Origin: Sideroxydans sp.
GTDB taxonomy: Bacteria; Pseudomonadota; Gammaproteobacteria; Burkholderiales; Gallionellaceae
Length of the DNA stretch: 64,000 bases
Reading direction: 5' to 3'
NCBI GenBank assembly: GCA_027310665.1
Contig: DAIDAJ010000127.1
Span: forward strand, 1 to 64,000
Positions 1 through 9,852 of this stretch are shown piece after piece. The notes beneath the pieces were generated by a model. It saw nothing but the letters and a program-made list of their open reading frames with translations. It was not told the origin of the DNA and did no database searches. The stretch's first letter is position 1; each line of letters starts with the position of its first letter. The translations under genes and the position numbers were made by a program.

Positions 1-344
1 CGCGGGCCCTCTCCATGCAGCCCAAAGTATTGCTGATGGACGAGCCGTTCGGTGCACTGGACGCATTGACGCGGGCACATCTGCAGGATGAATTGATGAA
101 GATCGTGAAAGAGACAAACAGCACCGTGGTGATGGTCACGCACGATGTGGACGAAGCAGTGTTGCTGTCCGATCGCATCGTGATGATGACCAACGGGCCG
201 GCGGCGACCATAGGCGAAATCCTGTCCGTCGATCTGCCCAAACCGCGCAATCGCCTGGCATTGGCGAACGATGCGCGCTACCACCAGTTGCGGGGTGCGG
301 TGCTGGAGTTCCTGTATCAGAAGCAAGCGAAGGAAGCGGCCTGA
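1..344 (+). CDS. ABC transporter ATP-binding protein, nitrate/sulfonate (NrtD/SsuB) type, 5'-truncated by window edge
   Basis: Frame open from base 3 (RALSMQPKVLLMDEPFGALDALTRA...); Walker B LLMDEPFGALD and H-loop VTHDVDEA; directly upstream of nirB. Confidence 0.85.
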   Translation, partial: RALSMQPKVLLMDEPFGALDALTRAHLQDELMKIVKETNSTVVMVTHDVDEAVLLSDRIVMMTNGPAATIGEILSVDLPKPRNRLALANDARYHQLRGAVLEFLYQKQAKEAA

Positions 345-380
345 CTTCACCGGCCGAAAGCAGCAGCGACAGATAACGGA

Positions 381-402
381 CGCGGCCCAACGGCGGGTCG
401 TG
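381..402 (+). promoter_or_regulatory. Stem-loop with hexanucleotide loop AACGGC (A1, G4), ANTAR-target-like
   Basis: CGCGGCCC-AACGGC-GGGTCGTG forms 8 pairs (two G-U); lies upstream of a terminator in the nirB leader. Confidence 0.4.
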
Positions 403-423
403 ATCCCGGAAAGTATCAACGAC

Positions 424-465
424 AAAGGCGTCGTTCCGGCTTGCAGCCGGACGGCGTCTTTTTAT
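424..465 (+). terminator. Rho-independent terminator/attenuator immediately upstream of nirB
   Basis: AAAGGCGTCGTTCCGGC-TTGCA-GCCGGACGGCGTCTTTTT: long GC-rich stem with one bulge, then a T run; nirB ATG at 478. Confidence 0.7.
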
Positions 466-477
466 TGAGAGGAGTGC

Positions 478-2925
478 ATGATGAAAAGCAACAAGGTAAG
501 ACTGGTGGTGATCGGCAACGGCATGGCAGGTATCCGCACCATTGAGGAACTGCTCAAGATGTCGGCGGACGAATTCGACATCACGGTGTTCGGCGCCGAG
601 CCGCAGCCCAATTACAACCGCATCCTGCTGTCGCCGGTGCTGTCCGGCGAGATGTCGTTCCAGGACACGATCCTGAACGACTGGAGCTGGTATGAGCAGA
701 ACCATATCACCCTGCATGCGGGGAAAACGGTGACGAAGATCGACCGGATCGGCTGTGCGGTCGAAACGGCAGACGGGTTGACTGTGCCCTACGACCGCCT
801 GCTCATCGCAACGGGCTCCAACCCGATCATGCTGCCGGTTCCCGGCATCGACCTGCCCGGCGTGCTGAGCTACCGCAGCATCGTCGATGTGGAGAGCATG
901 CTGGGCACGGCCAGCGCGGGAAAGCGCGCGGTCGTGGTCGGCGGTGGCCTGCTCGGGTTGGAAGCGGCAAACGGCCTGTCGCTGCGCGGCATGGATGTGT
1001 CGGTGGTACACCTGTGCGAATGGCCGATGGAGCGCCAACTGGACAAGGCCGGCGGCGAGCTGTTGAAGGATGCACTGGAAAAACGCGGGCTGAAGTTCTA
1101 CCTGTCGCGGCAGACCGAGGCCATCCTGGGCGAGACGTCCGTCACCGGCCTGCTCTTCAAGGACGGCGAGGAGATCCCGGCCGACATGGTCGTGATGTCG
1201 GCCGGCATCCGACCCAATATCGCGCTGGCGAAGTCGGCCGGAATCCACTGCGAACGCGGCATCGTGGTCAGCGACACCATGCAGACATACGATCCGAAGA
1301 TCTATTCCGTAGGCGAATGCGTGCAGCATCGCGGGCAAACTTACGGGCTGGTCGCGCCCTTGTTCGAGCAAGCCAAGGTCGCCGCGAATCATCTCGCCCG
1401 TTATGGCGGGATGCGCTACGAAGGCTCCTCGGTATCGACCAAGCTCAAGGTGACGGGCATCGACCTGTTCTCGGCCGGCGACTTCAATCCGGGCGAAGCG
1501 GATGAAGAGATGCTGCTGCAAGATTCCGCACGCGGTGTGTACAAGAAGCTGGTGCTGCGCGACAACAAGTTGCGCGGTGCGGTGATGTACGGCGATACCG
1601 TGGACGGCCCGTGGTATTTCCAGATGATGCGCGACGGAACGGATGTGTCCGAATTGCGTGAGCATCTCCTGTTCGGGCAGGTGCATATGGGCGATTCCGG
1701 TCTCGGCGGCGTATCGAGCGTGGCGAACATGCCGGATACGGCCGAGATCTGCGGATGCAACGGCGTATGCAAGGGCGCGATCGTCAATGCCATCGTCGAC
1801 AAGAAACTGTTTACGCTGGATGAGGTGCGCGCGCACACCAAGGCATCCGCTTCGTGCGGCTCATGCACCGGACTCGTGGAAGCGCTGTTGGCAAACACGG
1901 TGGGCGGCGACTATTCCGCCAAGCCCAGCAAGAAGCCGATCTGCGGCTGCACCGAACATGCGCACCAGGATGTGCAACAGGCCATACGCGAACTCGGCGT
2001 GAAGACCATCCGCGACCTGATGCAGGCATTGAGCTGGAAGACCCCGGACGGCTGCCATGTGTGCCGCCCCGTGCTGAACTACTATCTGCTGGCCGCGTGG
2101 CCGGGCGAATACGAGGACGACAGCCATTCGCGCTTCGTCAACGAACGCGTGCATGCCAACATTCAGAAGGACGGCACGTATTCTGTGATCCCGCGTATCT
2201 GGGGCGGCGTCACTTCGCCCTCCGAGTTGCGCTCTATCGCCGAGATCGCCGAACGCTATGAAGTGCCCACCGTCCATATCACCGGCGGACAGCGCATCGG
2301 CCTGTACGGGATCACCAAGGAGAACCTGCCCAAGATGTGGGGCGAACTGGTCGAGGCCGGATTCGTTTCCGGTCACGCTTACGGCAAGGCTTTGCGCACC
2401 GTGAAGACTTGCGTGGGCTCCGACTGGTGCCGATTCGGCACGCAGGACTCGACCGGTCTGGGCATCAAGGTCGAAAAGATGACCTGGGGTTCCTGGACGC
2501 CGCACAAATTCAAGATCGCCGTTTCCGGCTGCCCGCGCAACTGTGCCGAAGCCACCATCAAGGACTTCGGCGTGGTGTGCGTGGATTCCGGCTACGAGAT
2601 ACATGTGGGCGGGAATGGCGGCGTCAAGGTGCGCGTCACCGACTTCCTGTGCAAGGTCGAGACGGAAGCGGATGTGCTGGAATACTGCGGCGCGTTCATG
2701 CAGCTCTATCGCGAACAAGCCAATTATATGGAGCGCACCGCCCCTTGGATAGAGCGCGTCGGTCTGGCCTACATCAAGCAGCATGTCGTCGAAAACAAGG
2801 CGGAGCGGGGCGAGCTTTACGCGCGCTTCCTGGAGTCGCAACGCTACTCGCAGGACGACCCGTGGAAAGAACGTGCCGAGGGGAAAGACGCGCAGGAATA
2901 TACCCCGCTTGCCACCATCGAATAA
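478..2925 (+). CDS. nirB: Assimilatory nitrite reductase large subunit
   Basis: 815 aa; N-terminal FAD/NAD domain (VVIGNGMAGIRTIEELL), BFD-like cysteines, siroheme/4Fe-4S motif (CVGSDWCRFG...SGCPRNCAEA). Confidence 0.96.
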   Translation: MMKSNKVRLVVIGNGMAGIRTIEELLKMSADEFDITVFGAEPQPNYNRILLSPVLSGEMSFQDTILNDWSWYEQNHITLHAGKTVTKIDRIGCAVETADGLTVPYDRLLIATGSNPIMLPVPGIDLPGVLSYRSIVDVESMLGTASAGKRAVVVGGGLLGLEAANGLSLRGMDVSVVHLCEWPMERQLDKAGGELLKDALEKRGLKFYLSRQTEAILGETSVTGLLFKDGEEIPADMVVMSAGIRPNIALAKSAGIHCERGIVVSDTMQTYDPKIYSVGECVQHRGQTYGLVAPLFEQAKVAANHLARYGGMRYEGSSVSTKLKVTGIDLFSAGDFNPGEADEEMLLQDSARGVYKKLVLRDNKLRGAVMYGDTVDGPWYFQMMRDGTDVSELREHLLFGQVHMGDSGLGGVSSVANMPDTAEICGCNGVCKGAIVNAIVDKKLFTLDEVRAHTKASASCGSCTGLVEALLANTVGGDYSAKPSKKPICGCTEHAHQDVQQAIRELGVKTIRDLMQALSWKTPDGCHVCRPVLNYYLLAAWPGEYEDDSHSRFVNERVHANIQKDGTYSVIPRIWGGVTSPSELRSIAEIAERYEVPTVHITGGQRIGLYGITKENLPKMWGELVEAGFVSGHAYGKALRTVKTCVGSDWCRFGTQDSTGLGIKVEKMTWGSWTPHKFKIAVSGCPRNCAEATIKDFGVVCVDSGYEIHVGGNGGVKVRVTDFLCKVETEADVLEYCGAFMQLYREQANYMERTAPWIERVGLAYIKQHVVENKAERGELYARFLESQRYSQDDPWKERAEGKDAQEYTPLATIE

Positions 2926-2935
2926 GGAGAACGCA

Positions 2936-3262
2936 ATGAACTGGATACAAATCGGCAGGCTGGACGATATCCCCCGTCAGGGTTCGCGCGTGATCAATAC
3001 CGCGTCCGGCGAGATCGCCCTGTTTCGCAGCGTGGACGACCAGGTGTTCGCCCTGAGCAACCGTTGTCCGCACAAGGGCGGGCCGCTGGCGCAGGGCATC
3101 GTGCATGGCAAGCGCGTCACCTGTCCTTTGCACAGCTGGGTGATCGACCTGGAATCGGGTTCCGCCGTCGCACCCGATGTGGGCTGTGCGCAGCGTTACG
3201 AAGTGCGCGTTGCACATGACGTGCTGTTTCTCGAAGCAGAGGCAGGGGTATGCAAAGCGTGA
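2936..3262 (+). CDS. nirD: Nitrite reductase small subunit, Rieske-like
   Basis: ATG at 2936 with AAGGAG upstream; NRCPHKGGPLAQG...TCPLHSW Rieske motif; follows nirB. Confidence 0.93.
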   Translation: MNWIQIGRLDDIPRQGSRVINTASGEIALFRSVDDQVFALSNRCPHKGGPLAQGIVHGKRVTCPLHSWVIDLESGSAVAPDVGCAQRYEVRVAHDVLFLEAEAGVCKA

Positions 3263-5904
3263 ATACGCCGAACGTCACCCGCACCACCTGCCCTTATTGC
3301 GGGGTCGGCTGCGGAGTGGCAGCGAGTGTCACCGCGGCCGGCACGGTGCTTACTGGCGATAAACTCCATCCGGCCAATTTCGGGCACCTGTGCTCCAAAG
3401 GGGCCGCGCTGGCCGAGACGTTGGATCACGATGGGCGACTGCTGCATCCGCTGGCCAACGGACAGCGCGTTTCCTGGGACGAGGCGCTGGATCAGGTCGC
3501 GCACGGATTCGGGAAGGTTATCGCCGAACACGGGCCGGATGCCGTGGCGTTCTATGTTTCTGGCCAGCTCCTGACCGAGGACTATTACGTCGCCAACAAG
3601 CTGATGAAGGGATTCATTGGCAGCGCGAACATCGACACCAACTCGCGCTTGTGCATGTCGTCGGCAGTGGTGGCGCACAAGCGCGCTTTCGGCGCCGATG
3701 TGGTGCCTGTCTGCTACGAGGATATCGAGGCTGCCGATCTCGTCGTCATCACGGGCTCGAACTATGCCTGGGCACATCCCGTACTCTACCAACGGCTGGC
3801 CGCCGCGAAGAAGGCACGACCCGACATGCGGGTCGTGGTCATCGATCCGCGCCGCACGCCGACTTGCGACATTGCCGATCTGCATCTGGCGATCGCACCG
3901 GGATCGGACGCCTGTCTGTTCAACGGCCTGCTGAATTTCATCCGCCGCGAGGATGCACTCGACCTGGCTTATGTCGAGACGCATGTGGAGGGGTTTGCCG
4001 CGGCTTTCGAAGCGGCGCGTGCCGCCGGCTCGATCCCGAAAGTGGCGCAGGTTTGCGGTATTCCGGAGGCCGAGGTCAGCGAGTTCTTCCGCCTGTTTGC
4101 GCGTACCGAACGCGCCGTGACGATCTTCTCGCAGGGCATCAACCAGTCTTCCAGCGGGGTGGACAAAGGCAATGCGATCATCAACGTGCACCTCGCTACC
4201 GGGCGGATCGGACATCCCGGCATGGGGCCATTCTCGGTGACCGGACAGCCCAATGCGATGGGCGGGCGCGAGGTGGGCGGGCTGGCCAACCAACTGGCGG
4301 CTCATCTTGATTTCTCCGATGCGGCAAGTATCGAACTGGTGGCGCGGTTCTGGAATGCGCCACGCATCGCCCAAGCGCCCGGGCTGAAAGCGGTAGATCT
4401 GTTCCAGGCCATCGCATCGGGCAAGATCAAGGCGGTGTGGATCATGGGCACCAATCCGGCAGTCAGCATGCCGGATGCCGATCGCGTACGTGCGGCATTG
4501 CTGGATTGCGAACTGGTCGTGGTATCCGATTGCGTGCAGCACACCGACACGACCGCCTGCGCCGACATCCTGCTGCCGGCCGCGGGCTGGGGCGAAAAGG
4601 ACGGCACGGTGACCAACTCGGAGCGGCGGATTTCGCGGCAGCGATCCTTGCTGGCTATGGCGGGCGAAGCCAGGCCGGACTGGTGGATCATCACCCAGGT
4701 CGCACAGCGCATGGGCTTTGCCGATGCGTTCCCCTACACCCGGCCCGCGCAGATATTCCGGGAGCATGCGAGCCTGTCGAGTTTCGAGAATTCGGGCACG
4801 CGCGCTTTCGACATCAGTGCGCTGGCCGAACTGGACGATGCGGAATATGACGCCCTGCAGCCTGTGCAATGGCCGGTGAATCGCCAGGCGCCTCAGGGTA
4901 CCCCGCGTTTGTTCGATGACGGACATTTCTATACACCGAGCGGCAGGGCACGCATGGTCGCAGTTGCCCCCCGCTTGCCGGCAGTGGCGGCAGATAAGGA
5001 TTTCCCGCTGGTGTTGAACACCGGCCGGATCCGCGATCAATGGCACACCATGACGCGCACCGGAAAAGTGCCGCGCCTGAATGCGCAGGAAGCAGAGCCA
5101 TTCGTGCAAATGCATGCCTCCGATGCACACGTCTATCAACTGCAGCACGGCGGACTGGCGCGTCTGACGAGTCGCAACGGAGCCATGCTGGCACGGGTGC
5201 AAGTCAGCGAGGACCAGCGTCCGGGTTCGGTGTTCGTGCCCATGCACTGGAACGATGCCTACGCGAGATCGGCACGGGTGGATGCACTGGTTGCGCCGAT
5301 CACCGATCCGATCTCCGGGCAGCCGGAATCCAAACATACGCCGGTGCGCGTTGAACCTTATCGGCCCGCCTGGCAGGGGTTCGTGCTCAGTCGTACGCGC
5401 CTGGATTTCATGGATGCCAGTTATTGTGCTTGCACGCAGGGTGCGGGTCACTGGCGCCATGAACTGGCCGGCGATGGCATGCCGGAAGAGTGGCGCGATT
5501 GGGCGCAAGCCGCATTGGAGGATTCGGGAGAATGGCTGGAATATCGCGATGTATCGATGGGGCGTTATCGCGCTGCAAGTCTGCGGGATGGCAAGCTGGA
5601 GGCGGTATTCTTTATCGCAGCCGATCAGCGTCTGCCGGAGCGGGAATGGTTGGGCACCCTGTTCGGCAAGGAACAACTCGAATCCGGCGAGGTTGCTGGC
5701 TTGCTGGCCGCGCGACCGCCCAATGGACCGGCCGACGTCGGGCGCAACGTGTGTGCCTGTTTCAACGTGGGTGAAAAAACAATCCTTAATGCTATTCACA
5801 AAAAGGAATTGAACAGTATCGAAGCGGTTGGGGCCTGCCTGAAAGCGGGTACGGGCTGCGGCTCATGCGTACCGGAAATTCGCCGCATACTTGATCGTGC
5901 CTGA
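3250..5904 (+). CDS. nasA: Assimilatory nitrate reductase catalytic subunit with C-terminal BFD-like [2Fe-2S] domain
   Basis: 884 aa; CPYCGVGCGV 4Fe-4S motif, molybdopterin oxidoreductase body, C-terminal CACFNVGE...GTGCGSCVPE. Confidence 0.94.
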   Translation: MQSVNTPNVTRTTCPYCGVGCGVAASVTAAGTVLTGDKLHPANFGHLCSKGAALAETLDHDGRLLHPLANGQRVSWDEALDQVAHGFGKVIAEHGPDAVAFYVSGQLLTEDYYVANKLMKGFIGSANIDTNSRLCMSSAVVAHKRAFGADVVPVCYEDIEAADLVVITGSNYAWAHPVLYQRLAAAKKARPDMRVVVIDPRRTPTCDIADLHLAIAPGSDACLFNGLLNFIRREDALDLAYVETHVEGFAAAFEAARAAGSIPKVAQVCGIPEAEVSEFFRLFARTERAVTIFSQGINQSSSGVDKGNAIINVHLATGRIGHPGMGPFSVTGQPNAMGGREVGGLANQLAAHLDFSDAASIELVARFWNAPRIAQAPGLKAVDLFQAIASGKIKAVWIMGTNPAVSMPDADRVRAALLDCELVVVSDCVQHTDTTACADILLPAAGWGEKDGTVTNSERRISRQRSLLAMAGEARPDWWIITQVAQRMGFADAFPYTRPAQIFREHASLSSFENSGTRAFDISALAELDDAEYDALQPVQWPVNRQAPQGTPRLFDDGHFYTPSGRARMVAVAPRLPAVAADKDFPLVLNTGRIRDQWHTMTRTGKVPRLNAQEAEPFVQMHASDAHVYQLQHGGLARLTSRNGAMLARVQVSEDQRPGSVFVPMHWNDAYARSARVDALVAPITDPISGQPESKHTPVRVEPYRPAWQGFVLSRTRLDFMDASYCACTQGAGHWRHELAGDGMPEEWRDWAQAALEDSGEWLEYRDVSMGRYRAASLRDGKLEAVFFIAADQRLPEREWLGTLFGKEQLESGEVAGLLAARPPNGPADVGRNVCACFNVGEKTILNAIHKKELNSIEAVGACLKAGTGCGSCVPEIRRILDRA

Positions 5905-6299
5905 GCTTAACTTTCAAGTTGGGTCGAGAGTTTGCTGCGAAGGGCTGCTTTGCGGTGCTGAAAAGATATGGGTAGACTTCCGTTATCGGCCATGAACCGA
6001 CAGTCGAGGTTGAAAACTCGACGCCGGAAAGCCGACCTTCATTATGGACAACAAAGGCCGAGAAGTGTGCTGTCATTGAAATTTTCTTGACGGTCCGCAT
6101 CGGGTCGAGAAGTGAAGGTCAACCTTGAAAATAGACTGCCCGATAGCGGCCACTCGTCACAGACGGCAATGGGTTAATTTTTGCCGGTCGCGATTGTCCG
6201 CTTCCGGGCAATCCAATTTCAAATCGCATTGCGGTCAGGCCGGACAAGCGACTGTAGCAGCCTCCCAGCTTGTGCGAGATAACGTTAGACCTGATACGA

Positions 6300-6752
6300 C
6301 TAATAGGGTGTGTGCGGCGATCCGAAACAATACATCTTGCTGGATGCATTTTTGTCGTAATACTTGATAAGAACCCCGGAAGTGGTCGCTTCCCACTTTT
6401 CAGTGCCTGTCTGCCTGTATTCCATGCCCGTGAAATCTCTTACATTTGCGATGAGCTTTTCCGGGCTGTCCTTGAATGTGGCGCCAATGAAATCCTGGCC
6501 ATATCCCACAAACACATATTCGACGGGAGAGTTGAATATGCTTTCGCTTACCTTCCACCAGTTCGCGCCCCCCGCAAAGAACGCCGGTTTGCCGAAGAAT
6601 GTCTTCATGTAATCGCTGAAATAGTCGACACTGATCTGGTCCCTGCATGTCAGCGCTGAACCTATTACAACCGGGAAGTGGCTCGGCGCGGCCAAGGCTG
6701 CGCTGCAAACGCATAGTGACGTCAACATCGCATTTCTGAAAAGTGAAATCAT
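6300..6752 (-). CDS. Hypothetical secreted protein
   Basis: 150 aa with signal peptide (MISLFRNAMLTSLCVCSAALAA); no family recognised. Confidence 0.6.
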   Translation of the reverse strand: MISLFRNAMLTSLCVCSAALAAPSHFPVVIGSALTCRDQISVDYFSDYMKTFFGKPAFFAGGANWWKVSESIFNSPVEYVFVGYGQDFIGATFKDSPEKLIANVRDFTGMEYRQTGTEKWEATTSGVLIKYYDKNASSKMYCFGSPHTPY

Positions 6753-6764
6753 GTCATCGATCGA

Positions 6765-7118
6765 TCACAACTTTGCGTCGTCCTTCAATTTCATGATCGC
6801 GGCAGCGACTTCATCTGCGGCATTCGTATAGCGTGTTCCATTCCCAAGCATGTTTTCCGCTTCGACATAGTCTTTTGCATTGATGGTTTGGGCCACTTTC
6901 CCCGCTTCCGCATGGAATGCAGCATGGATCGAAATGCAATCGGCGTGAGTGTGCAAGTTTCCGAACTTTGCCTTTCCCTTGCCGTGCAGCCATTTCCCGA
7001 GTTCGCAGTAGTTGTCCTTGGAGATGATGACCGGGTCCAGTGCCTGGTGCTGGGCCATGGCGGAACGGAACTTCATCTTCCATTCCACATGTCTCCGAAT
7101 TGCTGCTTCCAAATCCAT
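6765..7118 (-). CDS. Stand-alone CZB (chemoreceptor zinc-binding) domain protein
   Basis: HVEWKMKFRSAM...YCELGKWLHG...HADCISIHAAFHAEAG matches the CZB His/Cys pattern; start placed at MDLEAAIRRH. Confidence 0.75.
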   Translation of the reverse strand: MDLEAAIRRHVEWKMKFRSAMAQHQALDPVIISKDNYCELGKWLHGKGKAKFGNLHTHADCISIHAAFHAEAGKVAQTINAKDYVEAENMLGNGTRYTNAADEVAAAIMKLKDDAKL

Positions 7119-7385
7119 ATTTGCCTTTATCCTGAAGTTGAGTGTCGCGACACGGCGGGCCGGAACCGGTTGGCCAAGTGAAGAGCCGGATTGTAAACTC
7201 ACAGGGGCAGGATAGGAACCACTGAAGTCCGGACATTCGCGATTCGCCAATATGCGGGGCATAATGCAGTCGGCAAGGGGAGATGGCTCCATTGCTGTTA
7301 CCAATGGACATTCCTGCCGCAGTTGTCATCGCCGGCATAAGACGCCTGAAAAAGGATGACCTGGAATCCGTTAATCTGACGAGAA

Positions 7386-8891
7386 TTGGAAGATGGCGTG
7401 AGTGAGATGCTAAGCCTGACACGTGCCGCACGATTGATCGGTGTCGCGCGCACGGAGCTGCAAAAGAAGATTCAGCGCGGCGAGCTGGTTTCGCACGACG
7501 GGATGGTGACTGTCGAAAATTTGCTGGCCTGCTATCCGGACGCCCAGTTGGAAGATACCGCCGAGTCCAGAAGGGTTGCTCAGATCAAGGAGCGGGCCTT
7601 TGGCAAGCGTGTGTTCGAGAGAGCCTTGCCTGATGCGGAAGTGCTGGCAGCGCGCATCACCGAACTCGGCAAGACACTGGCGACCAGCCAGAGACAAGTG
7701 AAGCAGTTCAATGCGCTGCTAAATGGGCTTTGGGGCAAGCTTGCGGAGGTCGAATCCCGGCTTGAAGCGGAGGCTCGCCCGGCAATGGAAGATTTGAAGA
7801 TATGGATCAGGAAGGAGGTCGAGTTGGCTATGGAACCGGGGGCCGTCAATCCGATGGCAATCAAGGACGCTGTCCTGAGTATCATCACCGCCCAGGTGAC
7901 GGTATTGCCAAGCAAACATGATTTCCTGGTGGAAGGGCACGACTCCCTCCTGGAAGCCGCCATGCGCGCAGGCATACCGCTCAATTACGGCTGCAGTGGC
8001 GGCAATTGCGGTCTGTGCAAGGCCAGGGTGCTGTCGGGGGAGGTCAAGAAGACGCGCCACCATGATTTCGTGATTTCCGAGTCGGAAAAGAATCAGGGCT
8101 ATATTCTCCTGTGCAGCAATACGGCCGTCAGCGATGTGGTGATCGAAGCTGAAGTGGCGGGCAGCGTGCAGGACATTCCTTTCCAGCAGATCGACGCCCG
8201 GGTCAAGACGATGGGGTATATCAACGAAGATATGCTCTTGCTGCATCTCCAGACCCCGCGCACCCAGCGGCTGCGTTTTCTGGCCGGGCAGTCGGTGACT
8301 CTGCGCGTCGGGCAGTCCTTCAGCGCGGAGCTGCCTGTCGCCAGCTGCCCCTGCGACGACCGCAATGTGCTGTTTCACATCAGCAGGCAAAGCGGGAACC
8401 TGTTCTCCGATTACGTTTTTGATCATCTCGACCAGAATGACTTGGTGGAAATGGAGGGGCCGCAGGGGGAATTCATATTGCATGAAAAATCTACCCGGCC
8501 TTTGTACTTTTTTGCGTTCGATACCGGTTTTGCGCCGATCAAGAGCCTGATCGAACACGCGCTATCGCTCGAAGCGGAAACCATCTGTTTGCACTGGTTC
8601 GGATCGGGTCAAAAGAATATCTACCTTCCGAATATCGCCCATGCATGGCGGGACGCATTGGATAATTTCCACTATGAAGAACATGTCGCGGGTTTCGATC
8701 TGCGTTCTGTCAACGACAAGCGCGCAAAGACTCTGTTTGTGCAGCTTGGAAATATCAACTTGAGTGACGCGAACCTGCTTCAGGGCGACATCTATATCGC
8801 CGGTCCGGAAGCTGCAGCGGGGGTGGCTGAACAGTATTTTCTGGACAAAGGTTTGCCCAAGACGCGCATTTCCGTTGCATGCGTTAAATGA
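7386..8891 (+). CDS. Ferredoxin [2Fe-2S]/flavin reductase with an extra N-terminal helical/HTH-like region
   Basis: CSGGNCGLCKARVLSG...CSN plant-type ferredoxin motif followed by FNR-like FAD/NAD domains; N-terminal LTRAARLIGVARTELQKKIQRGEL. Confidence 0.8.
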   Translation: MEDGVSEMLSLTRAARLIGVARTELQKKIQRGELVSHDGMVTVENLLACYPDAQLEDTAESRRVAQIKERAFGKRVFERALPDAEVLAARITELGKTLATSQRQVKQFNALLNGLWGKLAEVESRLEAEARPAMEDLKIWIRKEVELAMEPGAVNPMAIKDAVLSIITAQVTVLPSKHDFLVEGHDSLLEAAMRAGIPLNYGCSGGNCGLCKARVLSGEVKKTRHHDFVISESEKNQGYILLCSNTAVSDVVIEAEVAGSVQDIPFQQIDARVKTMGYINEDMLLLHLQTPRTQRLRFLAGQSVTLRVGQSFSAELPVASCPCDDRNVLFHISRQSGNLFSDYVFDHLDQNDLVEMEGPQGEFILHEKSTRPLYFFAFDTGFAPIKSLIEHALSLEAETICLHWFGSGQKNIYLPNIAHAWRDALDNFHYEEHVAGFDLRSVNDKRAKTLFVQLGNINLSDANLLQGDIYIAGPEAAAGVAEQYFLDKGLPKTRISVACVK

Positions 8892-8901
8892 GTCTCTTGA
8901 A

Positions 8902-9840
8902 ATGTTCGGATGGCTGAGTTCGATGGCTGCACCCAAACGAGTATTCGCAGCTATCCTGTTGATTCTTGCCTGCTGCCTTGCTCCGGGTGTCTTGATGGCC
9001 CAGGAAGCCGGCAGTCAAGTCCATGGACTTTCGGATGGTGGGCGGGAGCGAACCTATCGCCTTTACCGTCCGGCATCCTTGGGCCGCCAGATGCCGGCGC
9101 CTTTGGTGATCGTCATTCACGGCGGATTCGGCTCGGGCAGCCAGGCTGAAGGTTCATATAACTGGGATGCGCAGGCTGACCTGCATGGCTTTGTCGTTGC
9201 TTATCCGGACGGCATCAGGCACAGCTGGAACGCCGGAGGGATATGCTGCGGCCCGGCGTTACGCGAGAATGTCGATGACGTCGGATTCCTCACGAGCCTG
9301 ATCAATGCCGTGTTCCGGTCAGACAATATCGATCCCCGGCGGGTTTACCTGACGGGCATTTCAAACGGCGCCGCGATGGCCTATCGATATGCTTGCGAAG
9401 GAAGCTATCCCGTTGCGGCTATCGGTCCTGTCGCCGGCAGCTTTTCATTCTCTTGTGCCAGCGTCCATCCCATGTCTGTCATGGCGATCCACGGCCTGGA
9501 CGACCGTCATGTGCCATTTGCGGGAGGGCAGGGAACGAAAGGCGTAACAAAAGGATCGTGGAATCCGGTACCGGCCTCGCTTGAACTGTTTCGGACCGGC
9601 GATTCCTGCGAGCCACCGGCAATCAGCAAAGCAGGGCCTGTGAAGACTGAAGTGTCGAAGTGCGCACGCGGCAGGGAAGTCGTCTTGATCACGGTTGAGG
9701 GAGCAGGGCATCAATGGCCGGGCGGGAAAGCGCGCGGAGTCGTGCAAAGAATATTGGGTGCGGATACCCCAAGCACGGCGCTGGATGCCACATCGGCATT
9801 ATGGAGTTTCTTTCAGCAGCATCCGGCTCAACCCCGCTAG
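8902..9840 (+). CDS. PHB depolymerase/feruloyl esterase-like alpha/beta hydrolase, secreted
   Basis: Signal peptide; VIVIHGGFGSG; nucleophile elbow GISNGAAMAYRYAC; GAGHQWPGG. Confidence 0.82.
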   Translation: MFGWLSSMAAPKRVFAAILLILACCLAPGVLMAQEAGSQVHGLSDGGRERTYRLYRPASLGRQMPAPLVIVIHGGFGSGSQAEGSYNWDAQADLHGFVVAYPDGIRHSWNAGGICCGPALRENVDDVGFLTSLINAVFRSDNIDPRRVYLTGISNGAAMAYRYACEGSYPVAAIGPVAGSFSFSCASVHPMSVMAIHGLDDRHVPFAGGQGTKGVTKGSWNPVPASLELFRTGDSCEPPAISKAGPVKTEVSKCARGREVVLITVEGAGHQWPGGKARGVVQRILGADTPSTALDATSALWSFFQQHPAQPR

Positions 9841-9852
9841 GGCCATGCACAG

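Noticed and set aside
136-1836. 566-aa minus-strand ORF
   Set aside because: Antisense to nirB and the transporter end; no recognisable domain.
3196-5799. 867-aa minus-strand ORF
   Set aside because: Antisense shadow of nasA, which has clear catalytic and cluster motifs.
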